63,657 bases of DNA from Alphaproteobacteria bacterium (GTDB lineage Bacteria; Pseudomonadota; Alphaproteobacteria; Caedimonadales; UBA1908), in the NCBI GenBank assembly GCA_021298595.1, contig JAJTHL010000026.1, positions 1-63,657 on the forward strand. The letters run 5' to 3'. The position numbers were made by a program, and so were the translations under genes. Of the stretch, positions 7,954 to 17,982 are shown in pieces (position 1 is the first letter of the stretch; every line of letters begins with the position of its first letter). The notes under the pieces were generated by a model, which saw only the letters and a list, made by a program, of their open reading frames with translations, did no database searches and was not told the DNA's origin.

Positions 7954-9585
7954 TTAGCAAGGCGCGTGTCTCCAGTCTAGACTTGCGGCAAGAAGACGTT
8001 TTGTATAAGGGTGCTGGGGATTTTCAAAAAGGCGGGTAGCCGCCCCCTCTTCCACGACCTGCCCGTCCTTCATGACCAGAACATGATGGCTGATGGCACG
8101 CACCACTTTGAGGTCATGACTAATGAAAAGATACCCCATCTCTTCCTCTGCTTGGAGCGTCTTTAAAAGCTCTAACACCTCTTTTTGTAAAATACGGTCA
8201 AGGGCTGAGGTCGGTTCGTCCAGAATTAAAAAGCGCGGCCGCAGCACAAGAGCCCGCGCAAGGGCGATGCGCTGGCGTTGTCCTCCTGAAAATTCATGGG
8301 GATAACGCCATTTAATGTCCGGGGAAAGCCCCACCTTAAGAAGCGCTTCGTCAATGCGCGCATCAGCCTCTGCCCCAGGCTTTGCCAGCTTGTGATATAA
8401 AAGGCCTTCGCCCACAATTTGTCCCACACTCATGCGGGGGCTCAGGGACCCAAAAGGATCTTGGAAAAGAACCTGCATGCGGGGGCGAAGGGCGCGCATC
8501 TCTTTGGTCGATAGATCCTTAAGGGCGTTTCCTTCAAACAAGACGTCCCCTTCAAAGGCCGTAAGGCGTAAAAGTGCGGCCCCCAGGGTTGTTTTGCCAG
8601 ACCCACTTTCCCCCACAACGCCGACGGTCTCTCCGGCCCGGACCCGGCATGACACGTCCTGGACTGCATGCACCCAGTCGGTTGCCCGGCGAAGCCACCC
8701 TTTTTGGATGGGAAAGGAAACCCGCAGGTTTTCGGCGCGCATCACTTCTGTGCTTTCTTCTTTGAACAAGGCTGGCGGCCCCTCGGGCTCGGCGTCCAAC
8801 AGACGCTTTGTATAGGAGTGTTGAGGATTCTCAAAAATTTGGATCACGGGGCCTTTTTCACGCGTATAACCGTCTTGCATCACGACCACTTCGTCCGCCA
8901 TGTGACGTACAAGCCCCAAATCGTGGGAGATAAGAAGAAGCGTCAGACCCAGTTCATTTTGCAGCTCTTTTAAAAGAGAGAGGATTTGCGCCTGGATTGT
9001 TACATCAAGGGCCGTTGTGGGTTCGTCTGCAATCAAAAGCTCTGGCTTGCCGGCAAGGGCCATTGCAATCATCACGCGCTGGCGCTGACCGCCCGACAAC
9101 TGATGGGGATAGGCCCCCAAGCGGCTTTCGACCTTATCGAAACCCACAAGCCTAAGAAGCTCTAGAACGCGCGCGCGCCTTGCCTCCCCCACAAGACCGA
9201 AATGCAGGCCCACACTCTCCCCAATTTGCTTTTCCACCGTGTGCACAGGGTTCAGGGACGTCATGGGCTCTTGAAAAATCATCCCTAAGTGACGGCCGCG
9301 AAGACGCTGACGCTCAGACGGATTCATGCCAAGAAGCGTTTGATCCTTAAAATAGATTTGACCCGTTGGGTGAATTGCTTGGGGGTATGGTAAAAGCCCC
9401 ATGCAAGCAAGCGCCGTCACGGATTTTCCTGATCCGCTTTCCCCCACAAGGGCAACGGTCTGACCAGGAAACGCTTCAAAAGCAGCCGCGTGCACCACGG
9501 TGCGGGTTTCTTTCAGGCCTTGAAAAGCAATGCTGAGGTCTTCAACACGAAGCAGGGGTTTTTGTATCACGGCGCCGTCTCTCAT
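7954..9585 (-). CDS. yejF: YejF, double-ATPase of the YejABEF peptide ABC importer
   Basis: A 543-residue cytoplasmic ATPase with two complete ABC cassettes in one chain, as in YejF. Cassette 1 has Walker A GESGSGKS near residue 54, signature LSGGQRQR and Walker B LLIADEPT; cassette 2 repeats [16 protein letters not shown] and FLILDEPT. Each ends in the oligopeptide-binding C-terminal motif HPYTKRLL or HSYTKRLL. It drives uptake of oligopeptides or peptide-like compounds (microcin C in E. coli). The start overlaps the yejE stop by four bases (ATGA), showing coupled translation. Confidence 0.95.
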   Translation of the reverse strand: MRDGAVIQKPLLRVEDLSIAFQGLKETRTVVHAAAFEAFPGQTVALVGESGSGKSVTALACMGLLPYPQAIHPTGQIYFKDQTLLGMNPSERQRLRGRHLGMIFQEPMTSLNPVHTVEKQIGESVGLHFGLVGEARRARVLELLRLVGFDKVESRLGAYPHQLSGGQRQRVMIAMALAGKPELLIADEPTTALDVTIQAQILSLLKELQNELGLTLLLISHDLGLVRHMADEVVVMQDGYTREKGPVIQIFENPQHSYTKRLLDAEPEGPPALFKEESTEVMRAENLRVSFPIQKGWLRRATDWVHAVQDVSCRVRAGETVGVVGESGSGKTTLGAALLRLTAFEGDVLFEGNALKDLSTKEMRALRPRMQVLFQDPFGSLSPRMSVGQIVGEGLLYHKLAKPGAEADARIDEALLKVGLSPDIKWRYPHEFSGGQRQRIALARALVLRPRFLILDEPTSALDRILQKEVLELLKTLQAEEEMGYLFISHDLKVVRAISHHVLVMKDGQVVEEGAATRLFENPQHPYTKRLLAASLDWRHAPC

Positions 9586-10607
9586 TTTTGAAGTTTCCGG
9601 GGATCAAAGGCGTCGCGCACCGCCTCTCCCACAAACACAAGAAGGGAAAGCGTGACAGCAACCGCCAAAAAGGCCGTCATGCCAAGCCAGGGCGCTTGAA
9701 GGTTGTTCTTTCCTTGGGCGAGCATTTCGCCCAGGGAGGGGGATCCCGGCGGCAACCCGAACCCCAAAAAATCAAGGGAGGTCAAGGTCGTAATGGCCCC
9801 GCTCAAAATAAACGGTAAAAACGTGATGGTCGCAACCATGGCGTTGGGCAACACATGACGCCACATGATGCGCGGCGTCGAAAGGCCCATGGCACGGGCC
9901 GCGCGCACATAATCAAAATTGCGTGCCCGAAGGAACTCGGCGCGCACCACCCCCACAAGGGTCATCCAGTTAAAAAGAAGCATCAAGCCCAAAAGCCACC
10001 AAAAATTAGGTGCTACAAGACTTGCAAGAATAATCAGAAGATATAAAACAGGAAGCCCCGCCCAAATTTCAATGAGGCGCTGCATAATCAAATCAATACG
10101 ACCCCCGAAATATCCTTGTACGCCACCCGCAAGAAGGCCAAAAACCGAACTTGAAACCGTCAAAATTAAGCCAAACATCACAGAAATTCGAAATCCGTAA
10201 ATAAGGCGCGCCAAAACGTCCCGTCCCTGGTCATCGGTCCCCAGCCAATTTTCACGGCTGGGCGAAGACGGGGCCGGCGTTGTCAGCTCGTAATTCACCG
10301 TATCGTAGCTATAGCGAATGGGCGGCCAAATCATCCATCCCTTGGCATGAATGAGGTCTCCAACCGCGGGGTCCTTATAGTCCGCCTCTGTCTCGAAGTC
10401 CCCGCCAAAGGTTGTTTCCGGATAGCTTTTAAAGACAGGAAAATACCACGCGTTGTCATAAGAGATCATCAACGGCTTGTCATTGGCGATGAACTCGGCA
10501 AAGCTGCACACAATAAAAAGAATGCTGAAAATAATGAGGGAAAAAAAGCCGCGTTTGTTCTTTTTAAAGTAGCTTAGTCGTCGCTGGGTCAAAGGGGTCA
10601 GGGCCAT
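9582..10607 (-). CDS. yejE: YejE, permease of the YejABEF peptide importer
   Basis: A 341-residue inner-membrane permease of the DppC/OppC class. It has an N-terminal membrane helix (GFFSLIIFSILFIVCSFAEF), a long periplasmic loop of about 100 residues containing DYKDPAVGDLI, the LGTDDQGRDVLARLIYG motif that opens the transmembrane core, and the EAA coupling loop around RAARAMGLSTPRIMWRHVLPN. Length and loop match YejE. It forms the channel with YejB and is energised by YejF. It starts four bases after the yejB stop. Confidence 0.94.
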   Translation of the reverse strand: MALTPLTQRRLSYFKKNKRGFFSLIIFSILFIVCSFAEFIANDKPLMISYDNAWYFPVFKSYPETTFGGDFETEADYKDPAVGDLIHAKGWMIWPPIRYSYDTVNYELTTPAPSSPSRENWLGTDDQGRDVLARLIYGFRISVMFGLILTVSSSVFGLLAGGVQGYFGGRIDLIMQRLIEIWAGLPVLYLLIILASLVAPNFWWLLGLMLLFNWMTLVGVVRAEFLRARNFDYVRAARAMGLSTPRIMWRHVLPNAMVATITFLPFILSGAITTLTSLDFLGFGLPPGSPSLGEMLAQGKNNLQAPWLGMTAFLAVAVTLSLLVFVGEAVRDAFDPRKLQK

Positions 10608-10610
10608 GGA

Positions 10611-11711
10611 TTAACTTAACCTTTTCTCAAAGTCGATGCGCGGATCAACCATGGTATACAAAATGTCAGAAATCAAATGGGTGACAAGCCCAACCAGGGT
10701 AAAGATATAAAGGGTTGCGAACACAACCGGATAGTCCCGGCCCATGGCAGCTTCAAAGCTAAGAAGTCCCATGCCGTCGAGGGAAAAGATCACCTCGATC
10801 AGAAGAGAGCCCGTAAAAAAGATATGCATAAAGGCACCAGGAAGCCCTGCAACCACCACCAGCATGGCATTGCGAAAAACGTGCTTGTACAAAACGGCGC
10901 GCTCGCTTAAGCCCTTGGCCCGAGCCGTCACTACATATTGCTTGTTAATTTCTTCTAAAAACGAGTTTTTGGTCAGAAGCGTGAGACTTGCAAAACCGCT
11001 AATGACAAGGGCTGTGATGGGAAGGGTTAAGTGCCACACATAATCTTTAAGTTTTCCCCAAAAACTAAACCCTTCAAACCCTTCGGAGACAAGTCCCCGC
11101 AAAGGAAAAAGATCCCAAAAGCTGCCGCCCGCAAAAAGAACCACCAGCAAAATAGCAAAAAGAAAGCTGGGGATGGCGTATCCCACCACCACCACAGCGC
11201 TTGTCCACAAATCAAAGGCCTCGCCGTCTTTCACGGCCTTGCGGATCCCTAAGGGAATGGACAGGGCGTAAATGAGAAGGGTCGACCAAAGGCCAAGGGA
11301 GATGGAAACAGGCAGCTTGTCAGCAATCAGGCGCGTGACCTTGATATCGCGAAAATAGCTGTCCCCGAAATCAAAGGTCAGATAGTTTTTCACCATTAGG
11401 ATAAAGCGCTCGTGGGCGGGCTTATCAAAGCCGTATAGTTTTTCAAGTTGCTTGATGAATTCGGGATCAAGGCCGCGCGATCCTTGATATTTGCTTTCCA
11501 TCCCGTGGGAAGCCGTATCCTGAAAAGCGCTCATGTCCGACCCTGTGCCCGAAAACCGGGCAGTTGCGTCCACGGCGGTGCCTCTGATCTTGGCGATCAT
11601 TTGTTCCACAGGGCCGCCAGGGGCTGCTTGAATGATTATAAAGTTAATCAGCAAAATCCCAAAAAGGGTGGGAATCATCAAAAACGTGCGCCGTAAGATA
11701 TAGGACAGCAC
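10611..11711 (-). CDS. yejB: YejB, permease of the YejABEF peptide importer
   Basis: A 366-residue inner-membrane permease of the DppB/OppB class starting [15 protein letters not shown], the usual N-terminus. I chose the GTG at 11711 because it overlaps the yejA stop (TAGTG) and a strong AAAGGAG lies nine bases upstream; the frame runs 12 codons further back into yejA. It carries the large periplasmic insertion of YejB (about residues 40-90, rich in [12 protein letters not shown]) and the coupling-loop segment [20 protein letters not shown]. It partners with YejE. Confidence 0.93.
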   Translation of the reverse strand: MLSYILRRTFLMIPTLFGILLINFIIIQAAPGGPVEQMIAKIRGTAVDATARFSGTGSDMSAFQDTASHGMESKYQGSRGLDPEFIKQLEKLYGFDKPAHERFILMVKNYLTFDFGDSYFRDIKVTRLIADKLPVSISLGLWSTLLIYALSIPLGIRKAVKDGEAFDLWTSAVVVVGYAIPSFLFAILLVVLFAGGSFWDLFPLRGLVSEGFEGFSFWGKLKDYVWHLTLPITALVISGFASLTLLTKNSFLEEINKQYVVTARAKGLSERAVLYKHVFRNAMLVVVAGLPGAFMHIFFTGSLLIEVIFSLDGMGLLSFEAAMGRDYPVVFATLYIFTLVGLVTHLISDILYTMVDPRIDFEKRLS

Positions 11712-13522
11712 TAGGATTTGTCTCCTTTGGCGTCGGCAGACCACCAAGCATCAAGGCTAAGACCGTATTTGGCAAAGGTTTGGGGCGGCACAATTTTTGT
11801 CCAGTATGCGATTCGTGTTTTCGGGCTAGTGTACAAGGGCACGCCGTAGAAATGCCACAACAACACGCGGTCAAGGGCGCGCACGGCAATCTCTAGGTCT
11901 TGCCTTGTGGGTGCCTTTTGAATTTCCTCCACAAGGGCGTCTACCACAGAATTTTTGATGCCGGCGTAGTTTCTTGCCCCCACAAGATCCGCGCGCGACG
12001 ACGACCAGAATTCGCGCTGTTCGTTCCCTGGCGAGGGTGATTGCGGAATGACGCTATAAATCATATCAAAGTCAAATCGTCCCACACGCGCTTCATATTG
12101 CGCCGCGTCCACAATTCGAAAGGTTGCCTTAATCCCTAGTTTTTCAAGATTGCGGACAAAATTTTGGAGGGATTTCACAGTATTCTCTTGGGCAAGCAAG
12201 ATCTCAAGCACCACTGGTTTTTGGGTCGCCGGATCAATGAGCGCGCCGCCTTTCACCACAAAGCCAGCTTCTTTCAAAAGCGTTCTTGCGTGCTCAAGGG
12301 ACGCGCGCTCTTGAGCCTGGCCTTTAATCACTGGAAGAGAAAAAGGCTCGGTAAAAAGACGCGGAGGCAGATCTTTTTCAAAGCGCTTTAAAAGGGCGAG
12401 CTCCGCGCCCTTGGGCACGCCTGTTGCCGCCAAGGGGGACCCTTCAAAATAACTATGAAGGCGTGCATAAAGGCCGTAAAAGAGCGTCTTGTTCACCCAT
12501 TCAAAGTTATACGCATAGGTCAGAGCTTCTCGCACCCGCACATCTGAAAAAACACCTTTGCGGGTGTTGAAGGTGAGGATATTCATGGGCCTTGGGTTAT
12601 CAAAAGAAAGCTCTAGCTTTTTGATTTTTCCCTCTTTCACAGCCGGGATGTGATAGCCTGTCGCCCAGTTGGCCGCAATGTTTTCAAGCCGGAAGTCATA
12701 GCTTCCCTTCTTAAAGGCTTCGAAAACGACCGTTTGGTCCTTGTAGTATTCGAAGATAATGTGATCAAAGTTGTTTCGCCCCTTACAGACAGGGAGATCC
12801 GCGCCCCACCATCCCTTCACGCGTTCGTAGGTAACCGAATGACCGGGCTGAAAGGTTGCAATTTTATAAGGACCACTTCCAACGGGCGGGATAAGATTCG
12901 CGTCTTCAAAGGGGTGTTTGGCAAAATAGGCTTCACTCAAGATGGGAAGCTCGCCCAAGATAATGGGAAGTTCGCGGTTCGTCGTGACCTTAAAGGTAAA
13001 GCGCACGGTCTGCGCGTCAAGGGCTTCGACCTTCTCGACGTCCGCGTAGTACGCGCCGTACAACGGTTGCCCCTTGGCACGAAGGGTATTAAAGGACCAC
13101 ACAACGTCCTGGGCCCTGATGGGCGTGCCGTCATGGAAGGTCGCATTCTTGCGCAAGCGGTAGGTCACTGCGCTATTGTCCGGCGCAACCTCGACGTCTT
13201 CTGCCAGATAGCCATAAGCGCCCATGGGCTCGTCAGCGGAGTGGATCATAAGGGTCGCGTGAAGGTACGAAGGGTGAATGGGCGTGAGGCCAGCGGCCGG
13301 GTTGCCTTTAATCACAAAGGGGTTAAAGCTATCAAAGGTGCCAGCACCCGCCAGATGCAAGACGCCCCCCTTGGGAGCATCGGGATTCACATAAGAAAAA
13401 TGTTTGAAGTCGGCAGGATAGTGGGGCGTGGTCCCCAAGGCAAGACCGTGGGCCGCATATAAATGAGTTGGCCCTAGACCCATAAGACTCAGCCCGAGAG
13501 CTAGTTTTTTTTTAAACGCCAT
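11711..13522 (-). CDS. yejA: YejA, periplasmic peptide-binding protein
   Basis: A 603-residue solute-binding protein of family 5 that captures peptides in the periplasm for the YejBEF channel. It has a signal peptide ([14 protein letters not shown], cleavage near LYAAHG) and the family signature [24 protein letters not shown] about 140 residues in. The adjacent '[20 protein letters not shown]' type start is characteristic of YejA rather than DppA/OppA. AAGGAAG sits directly upstream of the ATG. It is the first gene of yejABEF-uvrB. The long antisense frame within it is a shadow. Confidence 0.94.
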   Translation of the reverse strand: MAFKKKLALGLSLMGLGPTHLYAAHGLALGTTPHYPADFKHFSYVNPDAPKGGVLHLAGAGTFDSFNPFVIKGNPAAGLTPIHPSYLHATLMIHSADEPMGAYGYLAEDVEVAPDNSAVTYRLRKNATFHDGTPIRAQDVVWSFNTLRAKGQPLYGAYYADVEKVEALDAQTVRFTFKVTTNRELPIILGELPILSEAYFAKHPFEDANLIPPVGSGPYKIATFQPGHSVTYERVKGWWGADLPVCKGRNNFDHIIFEYYKDQTVVFEAFKKGSYDFRLENIAANWATGYHIPAVKEGKIKKLELSFDNPRPMNILTFNTRKGVFSDVRVREALTYAYNFEWVNKTLFYGLYARLHSYFEGSPLAATGVPKGAELALLKRFEKDLPPRLFTEPFSLPVIKGQAQERASLEHARTLLKEAGFVVKGGALIDPATQKPVVLEILLAQENTVKSLQNFVRNLEKLGIKATFRIVDAAQYEARVGRFDFDMIYSVIPQSPSPGNEQREFWSSSRADLVGARNYAGIKNSVVDALVEEIQKAPTRQDLEIAVRALDRVLLWHFYGVPLYTSPKTRIAYWTKIVPPQTFAKYGLSLDAWWSADAKGDKS

Positions 13523-13694
13523 CTTCTTCCTTCTTCTTTGCTTTGTGCACGTTTACAAACCTCTTTAAGTGAGGCATGGGCCAAGGCTACGAAAAAATAT
13601 CTTCCCAATCAACGGTCCTGATGCAAGAAAGTGAATTTTTTAGATAAGTTGAAAATTTAAATAAGGGATCACCTCGTCTTAACGCCGCATATAA

Positions 13695-13722
13695 AAAAAG
13701 CCCCCGCTCGGGAAGGCTTTTT
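13695..13722 (-). terminator. Terminator of the cytochrome c gene
   Basis: An imperfect GC-rich hairpin (AAAAAGCC...GGCTTTTT around CCCGCTCGGG) followed on the minus strand by seven T, about 20 bases after the stop at 13745. Confidence 0.65.
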
Positions 13723-13744
13723 CAAAAAAATCGAACCATATCCC

Positions 13745-14299
13745 TTATTTGGGAAGCGGCGCTGGGCTATCGGCAAGGGTGCGAAGATATGCAATCAAAT
13801 CCGCACGTTCCTTTGTGTTTTTCACCCCAATAAAGGCCATTTTTGTGCCGTTCAAGAACTCCTTTGGCTTGTGGAGGAAGGCGTTAAGATTATGATAATC
13901 CCAAACTTTTCCGGCTTTTCCTGCATCCTGGGCGGCCGAGGAGTATGCAAACCCTTCCGCATGGGCTATGGGCCGATTAACTACCTCCCACAAATGAGGA
14001 CCAATCTTGTTGGCACCCCCTTTTTCAAGGCTATGGCACTGAAGACATTTTTTAGCGATTTTCTCACCTTCGGCGATATTGGCTGCGGCAAGAAGGGGTT
14101 CGATGGGCTCAAGAACGTCTTGGGGAGCAGGAGCGCCTGCCCCTTTGACGGCTTCAGGCGTGGTGTCCCCGTGGGAGTACGCATTGGCAATGTCTGTATT
14201 AGGGTTAACCAAAAGATCAGCGACTTTGCCGCTAAGTTTACCCACAAGCAGGGCTAGAATAATGCCCATAAAAACTTTATTCCACTCAAAGCCGTCCAT
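13745..14299 (-). CDS. cycM: Membrane-anchored cytochrome c (CycM/c552-like)
   Basis: A 184-residue electron carrier: an N-terminal membrane helix (KVFMGIILALLVGKLSG), an alanine/proline-rich linker, and a class I cytochrome c domain with the haem motif CLQCH near residue 86 and the distal methionine in NGTKMAF, followed by the C-terminal ERADLIAYLRTL helix. This is the layout of alphaproteobacterial CycM, which passes electrons from the bc1 complex to the aa3 oxidase. It implies an aerobic respiratory chain and a cytochrome c maturation system elsewhere. AAGG precedes the ATG and a terminator follows, so it is probably monocistronic. Confidence 0.92.
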   Translation of the reverse strand: MDGFEWNKVFMGIILALLVGKLSGKVADLLVNPNTDIANAYSHGDTTPEAVKGAGAPAPQDVLEPIEPLLAAANIAEGEKIAKKCLQCHSLEKGGANKIGPHLWEVVNRPIAHAEGFAYSSAAQDAGKAGKVWDYHNLNAFLHKPKEFLNGTKMAFIGVKNTKERADLIAYLRTLADSPAPLPK

Positions 14300-14333
14300 A
14301 TAGCCTTACCCTGCGTTGTTAGAAAATCAAAAT

Positions 14334-15797
14334 TTACATAGATTTTAGCAATTGTAAGCCCTCTTGACTACTCTCCTCTTGCATATTTGTGCGAAGTTCG
14401 CTGCTTTGTGGAAGTCGGGCCACATTTTCAACAAAGGACGGGGCATCCAGCGGGGCTTCTCCAGGCACTGCGTTTAGGTCCCTAAAACGCCGTGCGCTTG
14501 GTAAAAGTCTGGCTTCAAAGCTGCGCACGGCCTTGTTGTAACTCCCAACCGACTTATCGAGGTCTTGACCGAGTTTTGTGAGATGCCCGCCCACATCCCC
14601 AAGCCTTTTATACATTTCCTTACCAAGGATGCTGATTTCTTGGGCGTTTTGAGCCAAAGTCTCTTGGCGCCACCCATACCCCACCGCATGAAGAAGGGCA
14701 ATGAGAGTTGCTGGTGTTGCCAGGATCACACGTTTTTCAACGCCCATTTCAATAAGGGTGGGATCTTGTTCAAGGGCCGCGCTGAAAAATGTTTCGCCAG
14801 GCAAGAAAAGAATCACAAATTCAGGTGTTTGGGTGGTTGGCAGCTGATCCCAATAGGTTTTAGAGGCAAGCTGCATAATATGAGAGCGCACATGGCGCGC
14901 GTGGGTTTTCAAGTGCTCGAGCCGCGTGCCTTCATCTTGGGCCTCCAGGGCCTCGAGGTAAGCAGCAAGGGGGGCCTTGGCGTCAATGACAAGGGCCTTT
15001 TCCCCCGGCAGCCGCACAATCATATCTGGCCTGAGGGTAGAGCCGGTGTCGCTCGTGACAGAGACTTGCTCAAGGAAATCGCAGTGTGCGCTCATCCCGC
15101 TCATCTCCGCCACACGGCGCAGCTGCATCTCGCCCCACCGCCCCCTGACATGGGGCGCGCGCAGGGCCTTGACAAGGTTTGCCGTTTCACTGCGCAGCTC
15201 TTTTTGGCTAAGAATCAGCTCTCCTACCTGGTGCCGAAGAACCCCGTAAGCCGTTTGTCGTTCTTTCTCAAGGTGTTGCAGTTTTTGAGCCACAAGCCCC
15301 AAGGTTTCTTTCAAAGGCGCGACAAGGGCTGCAACCGCTTGTTCTTTAAGTGTCAGATCGCCCTTAGACCGCTCATGAAACTTTGCAAAGGTGCCACCAG
15401 CCAGATCCATAAAATTCCGGTTATTTTGTTCGAGGGCCTGCATACACATCCCTTGAAAGGTTTTCGTCATTTCCTGACGCGCGGCCGTCAGGGCTTCTAG
15501 CTGTGCCGTCAGGGTCGCTTTTTCCTTTTCAAAGGCAAGACAGGCCTCGTGGTGCTGAGTCTGCAAAGACTCGTACGCCTCTTTAAAGGATGATAAATAA
15601 GACAGCCGCTCGGTCAAGCGGTCGCACTCACGCACCAGCTGCCCCTGATAAGACACAAGACCTTTTTCTTTGCGCTGCCAAAAAAAATAAAAAAGAGCAC
15701 TTGCTCCCAAAGAGGTGACCAGAACACTGATAAAAACCAGCATCACTGCGGGCTCGGGGCCTGCAACATCCCATATTCGGGCAAGTATTTCTTCCAT
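14334..15797 (-). CDS. rmuC: RmuC-family DNA recombination protein
   Basis: A 487-residue RmuC homologue. The N-terminus has one membrane helix (AVMLVFISVLVTSLGASALFYFFW), followed by about 150 residues of coiled coil (residues 50-200) and the RmuC nuclease-like core with RGRWGEMQLRRVAEMSG, LRPDMIVRLPGEK, VIDAKAPLAAYLEAL and LFLPGETFFSAALEQDP. Members limit inversions and act in recombination or anti-phage roles. I start it at the ATG at 15797 because AAGGAG lies eight bases upstream and the membrane helix follows directly; the frame extends 66 codons further without a plausible signal. Confidence 0.93.
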   Translation of the reverse strand: MEEILARIWDVAGPEPAVMLVFISVLVTSLGASALFYFFWQRKEKGLVSYQGQLVRECDRLTERLSYLSSFKEAYESLQTQHHEACLAFEKEKATLTAQLEALTAARQEMTKTFQGMCMQALEQNNRNFMDLAGGTFAKFHERSKGDLTLKEQAVAALVAPLKETLGLVAQKLQHLEKERQTAYGVLRHQVGELILSQKELRSETANLVKALRAPHVRGRWGEMQLRRVAEMSGMSAHCDFLEQVSVTSDTGSTLRPDMIVRLPGEKALVIDAKAPLAAYLEALEAQDEGTRLEHLKTHARHVRSHIMQLASKTYWDQLPTTQTPEFVILFLPGETFFSAALEQDPTLIEMGVEKRVILATPATLIALLHAVGYGWRQETLAQNAQEISILGKEMYKRLGDVGGHLTKLGQDLDKSVGSYNKAVRSFEARLLPSARRFRDLNAVPGEAPLDAPSFVENVARLPQSSELRTNMQEESSQEGLQLLKSM

Positions 15798-15985
15798 TGA
15801 TACAGCTCCTTTAGGGCCCCTTATGACGTTAAGATCATTGCAGGCCAGACACTTTTTCGCTAAGACCCTTGTAACAAGAGTGATGCGGGTACTGTGCCCT
15901 GTCCCCTTGAAAAAGTCAAAACTTGGAAAGACAAGGACACATAAAAACGAAAGCTGCGTCTTCCAACAAAAGCGGAGGATTATTA

Positions 15986-17251
15986 ATGAACGCAACCGTT
16001 GCCGTTGCTCAAGCCCTTGTGGGACTTGTTACTTTTCTTGGACTTGCCTGGATTTGCAGTGAAAATCGACGCAAATTCGATACAAAGACCGTTGTCATGG
16101 GCCTTGGCCTTCAGATCGTTTTGGCCTTTGTGATTTTGAAGATCCCATTTGTCCAACAAGCCTTCTTGTGGATAGCCCAGGGCATTAGCTCGTTGAAAGA
16201 CGCCACCTGCGAGGGGACAAAGTTTGTGTTCGGATACCTTGGCGGCGGGGATTGTCCGTTTGAAATGAAAGAAAATACGCACTCATTTATTTTTGCGTTC
16301 CAAGCGCTTCCCATGGTCATTGTTATTAGCGCCATTTCCATGCTGCTTTTTCACTGGAAGATTCTACCGGCAATGGTGCGCGGCTTTTCGTCTGTCTTAA
16401 GAAAAAGCCTGAACATTGGCGGGGCGCTTGGCGTGTGCTGTGCGGCCAAGGTGTTCTTGGGCCAAACAGAAGCGCCACTTCTCATTCGTCCATATCTTTC
16501 AAGAGTTTCCCGAAGCGAACTTTTCACCGTGATGACAGCCGGCATGGCGACGACTTCTGCCGCCCTCATGATTCTTTATGGGACGATTTTGGAAAACACC
16601 ATTTCCTCCCCCATTAGCCATATTTTGACAGCCTCCATCATCAGCATCCCTGCCGCCATTGTGATCTCCCGTATCATGGTGCCCCAACAAGGCGAAGACA
16701 CCTCGGGCGAGATGGTCACCCCTTACCAATTCTCGGGCTCCATGGACGCCATTTCCAGAGGGGCGGCTGACGGTCTGCAGCTTTTCCTCGCCGTCATTGC
16801 CATGCTGATTACCGTGATCGCCCTTGTAAAGCTCATTAACATTATGCTTGGTACTCTGCCGGATTTTGGCGGCGAGCCCATTTCCCTGCAGCGCCTTTTT
16901 GGATACGCTTTTGCGCCCATCACTTGGCTCATGGGTATTGACTGGAAAGACGCTGTTCCTGCCGGAAATCTTCTTGGCACGAAAACGGCTTTGAACGAGG
17001 TGATTGCTTTTATTGGTCTTGCCGATCTTCCAAAAGACCTTCTAAGCGATCATACCAAGAAAATCATGACCTACGCGCTTTGCGGATTTGCTAACCTTGG
17101 CAGCATCGGCATTCAAATTGGCACCATGGGGACTTTGGCCCCCGAGCGTCGCAACGAGATTATCTCCCTTGGATTTCGCGCGCTCATGGCTGGTACCTTG
17201 GCCAGCTGTATGAGCGGCACCATCGTGGGTATTCTTCACTGGATTCACTAA
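15986..17251 (+). CDS. Concentrative nucleoside transporter (CNT/NupC family)
   Basis: A 421-residue polytopic inner-membrane protein of the CNT family, which co-transports nucleosides with H+ or Na+. Recognisable segments: the N-terminal helix GLVTFLGLAWICSENRR, the pore region GQTEAPLLIRPY, the MTAGMATTSAALMILYG hairpin, and the C-terminal core with LLGTKTALNEVIAFIGL and ALCGFANLGSIGIQIGTMG. I chose the ATG at 15986 because GGAGG stands ten bases upstream and the first membrane helix follows. For a host-dependent bacterium it would supply nucleosides. A bidirectional terminator follows at once. Confidence 0.95.
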   Translation: MNATVAVAQALVGLVTFLGLAWICSENRRKFDTKTVVMGLGLQIVLAFVILKIPFVQQAFLWIAQGISSLKDATCEGTKFVFGYLGGGDCPFEMKENTHSFIFAFQALPMVIVISAISMLLFHWKILPAMVRGFSSVLRKSLNIGGALGVCCAAKVFLGQTEAPLLIRPYLSRVSRSELFTVMTAGMATTSAALMILYGTILENTISSPISHILTASIISIPAAIVISRIMVPQQGEDTSGEMVTPYQFSGSMDAISRGAADGLQLFLAVIAMLITVIALVKLINIMLGTLPDFGGEPISLQRLFGYAFAPITWLMGIDWKDAVPAGNLLGTKTALNEVIAFIGLADLPKDLLSDHTKKIMTYALCGFANLGSIGIQIGTMGTLAPERRNEIISLGFRALMAGTLASCMSGTIVGILHWIH

Positions 17252-17280
17252 AAAAAGAGGGGCGATGCCCCCCTTTTTTT
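17250..17280 (+). terminator. Bidirectional terminator between nupC-like gene and trmB
   Basis: A-run, GAGGGG stem, five-base loop, CCCCCC stem and a seven-T run; the A and T tracts on both sides let it serve the nucleoside transporter on plus and trmB-metK on minus. Confidence 0.85.
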
Positions 17281-17295
17281 CCCTTCTTAAACGTC

Positions 17296-17982
17296 TTATT
17301 TCTTCAATAACTCAAAATACGAACAACCCCGACCGGCCGCCTTGGCTTTGCCTTCGTAGCGCGTTGGAAACGCACCGTCAAAAAAGGGACGCGTCCACGT
17401 ATCAGAAGTACCTTGAAGGGAAAGGGCAGGCACTTGGGGAATGTTCTCCAAGATTTCCTCGACGTATCCCGCGTGATCGCTGGCAATATGCAGAACGCCC
17501 CCTGGCACCAAAAGCCTGGCAAGCTCCGCCAAGAATGGAGGCTTTAGCAGGCGCCTTTTATGGTGGCGTGCCTTGGGCCACGGATCTGGAAACATCACAA
17601 AAATCCGCGAAAATTGCCCCGCCCTTAAGCGCGGCAAAAAATCTCTTACATCATCGGGATAAAGGCGCACACGGTCATAATCTTCTTCTTGGAGATGCTG
17701 CAAAAGACTGGCAACGCCGTTGATAAAGACCTCGCTGCCGACAAAGTGAACCTGGGGATTCGCGCGCACATGGGCCGCCAGATGCTCTCCCCCGCCAAAG
17801 CCAATCTCCAACCAATACTCAGGCGCCGGGGTCTTGAAAAAAGACCCGACCTGAAGATCTTTGTCGTTTGCCCCGCACTTTAAGGTGAGACGCGGCAATA
17901 AGGACGCAAAAAGTTGCCCCTTAAGCTCCCTCAAAGGACGGCCGCGCCGGCGACCGTAAAACGTTTTTTTAGTTGGCGTCAT
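17296..17982 (-). CDS. trmB: TrmB, tRNA (guanine-46-N7)-methyltransferase
   Basis: A 228-residue SAM-dependent methyltransferase that modifies G46 in the tRNA variable loop. Seen: the SAM-binding motif LEIGFGGGEHL, the acidic GSEVFING motif, VRDFLPRL, the family signature FPDPWPKARHHKRRL, and the C-terminal T..ER-like RYEGKAKAAGR. The first 30 residues are basic (GRRRGRPLRELKG), as in alphaproteobacterial TrmB. It overlaps the metK stop by four bases (ATGA), so the SAM synthetase and a SAM user are translationally coupled. Confidence 0.95.
   Translation of the reverse strand: MTPTKKTFYGRRRGRPLRELKGQLFASLLPRLTLKCGANDKDLQVGSFFKTPAPEYWLEIGFGGGEHLAAHVRANPQVHFVGSEVFINGVASLLQHLQEEDYDRVRLYPDDVRDFLPRLRAGQFSRIFVMFPDPWPKARHHKRRLLKPPFLAELARLLVPGGVLHIASDHAGYVEEILENIPQVPALSLQGTSDTWTRPFFDGAFPTRYEGKAKAAGRGCSYFELLKK

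Noticed and set aside
12650-13462. 270-codon plus frame antisense to yejA
   Set aside because: Shadow of a confidently assigned gene; basic, low-complexity product with no domain.
14565-15500. 311-codon plus frame antisense to rmuC
   Set aside because: Shadow frame; rmuC motifs are intact on the other strand.
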